Shown: positions 6,071 to 6,899 of the stretch, piece by piece
Layout: every line of letters begins with the position of its first letter
Position numbering within the stretch: position 1 is the first letter of the stretch
Assembly (NCBI GenBank): GCA_002311925.1
Contig: DCAK01000065.1
Coordinates: 1,144-8,042 of the forward strand
Reading direction: 5' to 3'
Length of the DNA stretch: 6,899 nucleotides
Origin: Planctomycetes bacterium UBA1135
GTDB taxonomy: Bacteria; Planctomycetota; UBA1135
Program-made: the position numbers and the translations under genes
Notes under the pieces: model-generated
Told to the model about the DNA's origin: nothing
What the model saw: only the letters and a program-made list of their open reading frames with translations
The model's database searches: none

Positions 6071-6899
6071 TCACTTGGACTCGTAACTGTAGAAGCCCTC
6101 GCCGGATTTGCGTCCCAGTTTCCCGGCCTGGACCATCCGCCTCAGCATCGGGCAGGCCCGGAATTTGGGGTCGCCGGTCTGCTGCAGCATGTAATCAAGG
6201 ATGTCCACGATGACGTCCAGGCCCACGAAGTCCGCGAGGGTGAGGGGACCCATCGGATGGTTCATGCCCAGCTTCATGATGATGTCGATGTCCTCCCGCG
6301 AGGCGACCCCTTCGTGGAGGGCGAAGGCGGCCTCGTTCAGCATGGGCATGAGAATCCGATTGCTCACGAAGCCTGCATAGTCTTCGGCCACCCCCACGGT
6401 CTTTCCGAGGCCTTCTGCGATGGCGCGGGTGCGTTCAACGGTGGCATCGGAAGTCCGTTCACCTCGAACCAGTTCCACCAGTTTCATGATGGGGACGGGG
6501 TTCATGAAATGCATTCCAACCACCCGCTCGGGGCCGGAGACCGCGGATGCGATGGTGGTGATGGAAATCGAGGAGGTGTTGGTGGCGAGAATCGCTTCGG
6601 CGGGGGCCGATTCCCCGAGGACCGAAAAGACCTCCTTCTTGACCTCCTCCTTCTCGAAAACAGCCTCCACGGCGATGTCCACGCCTTCGACGGCCGACGA
6701 GAGGTCATTGCAAACCGGTTGAATCCTGTCGGCGACCCCGGCAGCTTCGTCCACGGTCATCTTCTCCTTCGATACGAAGCGGTCGAGTGAGGTTCGAATG
6801 GTGGCCAGGGCCTTTTCGAGGCCCTCTTCCGAAACATCGGCCAGGGAAACGAGGTGGCCGTTCATGGCGAAGGTCTGGGCGATTCCATTGCCCATGGTT
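6071..6899 (-). CDS. hbd: 3-hydroxyacyl-CoA (3-hydroxybutyryl-CoA) dehydrogenase, 5' end beyond the window
   Basis: This gene interconverts (S)-3-hydroxyacyl-CoA and 3-ketoacyl-CoA with NAD(P). The window begins inside the N-terminal nucleotide loop: the visible part opens T-MGNGIAQTFA, the end of the usual G-x-G-x-M-G-x-G-I-A motif. About a dozen residues are therefore missing, and the ATG at 6895 is an internal Met, not the start. Counting from that Met, catalytic residues are H129 and E141 in MHFMNPVPIMKLVELV, with S108 in NTSS and N179 in FVSNRILMP, matching His158, Glu170, Ser137 and Asn208 of the human enzyme. The C-terminal domain has LGMNHPMGPLTLADFVGLD and ends GRKSGEGFYSYESK. It is the short single-domain type (about 285 residues expected), used in beta-oxidation or in butanoate and polyhydroxybutyrate routes. 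The ketoacyl synthase gene follows after 14 bases, or overlaps if its GTG is used. Confidence 0.96.
   Translation of the reverse strand, partial: TMGNGIAQTFAMNGHLVSLADVSEEGLEKALATIRTSLDRFVSKEKMTVDEAAGVADRIQPVCNDLSSAVEGVDIAVEAVFEKEEVKKEVFSVLGESAPAEAILATNTSSISITTIASAVSGPERVVGMHFMNPVPIMKLVELVRGERTSDATVERTRAIAEGLGKTVGVAEDYAGFVSNRILMPMLNEAAFALHEGVASREDIDIIMKLGMNHPMGPLTLADFVGLDVIVDILDYMLQQTGDPKFRACPMLRRMVQAGKLGRKSGEGFYSYESK

Noticed and set aside
6057..6074. GTG at 6074 as the ketoacyl synthase start
   Set aside because: Not excluded, since it gives a GTGA overlap with the upstream gene, but the ATG at 6056 fits the family N-terminus better and places the catalytic Cys at 112 as in E. coli FabH.
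4668..6086. Long plus-strand open frame (472 codons) opposite the reductase and ketoacyl synthase genes
   Set aside because: Antisense shadow of two well-supported genes; composition rich in Gly, His and Pro with no family resemblance.
1..6899. tRNA or rRNA genes, CRISPR arrays, insertion-sequence ends, tandem repeats
   Set aside because: Nearly every base is within a supported coding region; I saw no repeated spacer pattern, transposase motif or tRNA-like fold by eye.

Overview
The window is GC-rich bacterial DNA, packed with protein genes and almost without intergenic space. It reads as acyl-CoA (fatty or short-chain acid) metabolism on the minus strand, interrupted by one plus-strand gene for a membrane-bound sulfatase-superfamily enzyme. 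Compact junctions, GTG and TTG starts, a B12-dependent acyl-CoA mutase with its GTPase chaperone, and a membrane-anchored sulfatase-like protein would fit many GC-rich lineages, for example those once grouped as Deltaproteobacteria, or Acidobacteriota. I cannot fix the taxon from this sequence.

Layout in minus-strand transcription order. (1) A cluster from 6899 down to 4110 holds a 3-hydroxyacyl-CoA dehydrogenase missing its first few residues at the window edge, a FabH-like ketoacyl synthase III, and a zinc-free medium-chain quinone reductase with a TTG start. (2) The plus-strand gene at 2242-4113 encodes a five-helix membrane anchor followed by a sulfatase/alkaline-phosphatase-superfamily domain with Thr at the nucleophile position. 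It converges on the quinone reductase gene, with a 4-base overlap of the stop codons, and diverges from the next minus-strand gene across only 73 bases. (3) A second minus-strand cluster from 2168 to the left edge holds a short-chain-type acyl-CoA dehydrogenase, a MeaB-type GTPase, and the first 19 codons of a stand-alone B12-binding mutase subunit. That last gene is easy to miss because the window cuts it, but it is clear from the motif RVLVGKPGLDGHDR.

Functional reading (inference): the dehydrogenases resemble beta-oxidation or butyryl-CoA-type enzymes. The split B12 mutase and MeaB would rearrange a branched or carboxylated acyl-CoA, most simply methylmalonyl-CoA to succinyl-CoA, the end of propionyl-CoA use. 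Isobutyryl-CoA or 2-hydroxyisobutyryl-CoA mutase remain possible because those enzymes are also split. The ketoacyl synthase III and quinone reductase look complete, but their substrates cannot be read from sequence. Tight coupling (GTGA overlaps and two junctions of the form TGA-three bases-start) suggests each minus-strand cluster is translated as a unit. I found no RNA genes, insertion sequences, CRISPR arrays or convincing terminators, and no strong case for a wholly new system. The most unusual items are the Thr-type sulfatase-like enzyme, its possible leaderless promoter, and the same-frame stop/start junctions.
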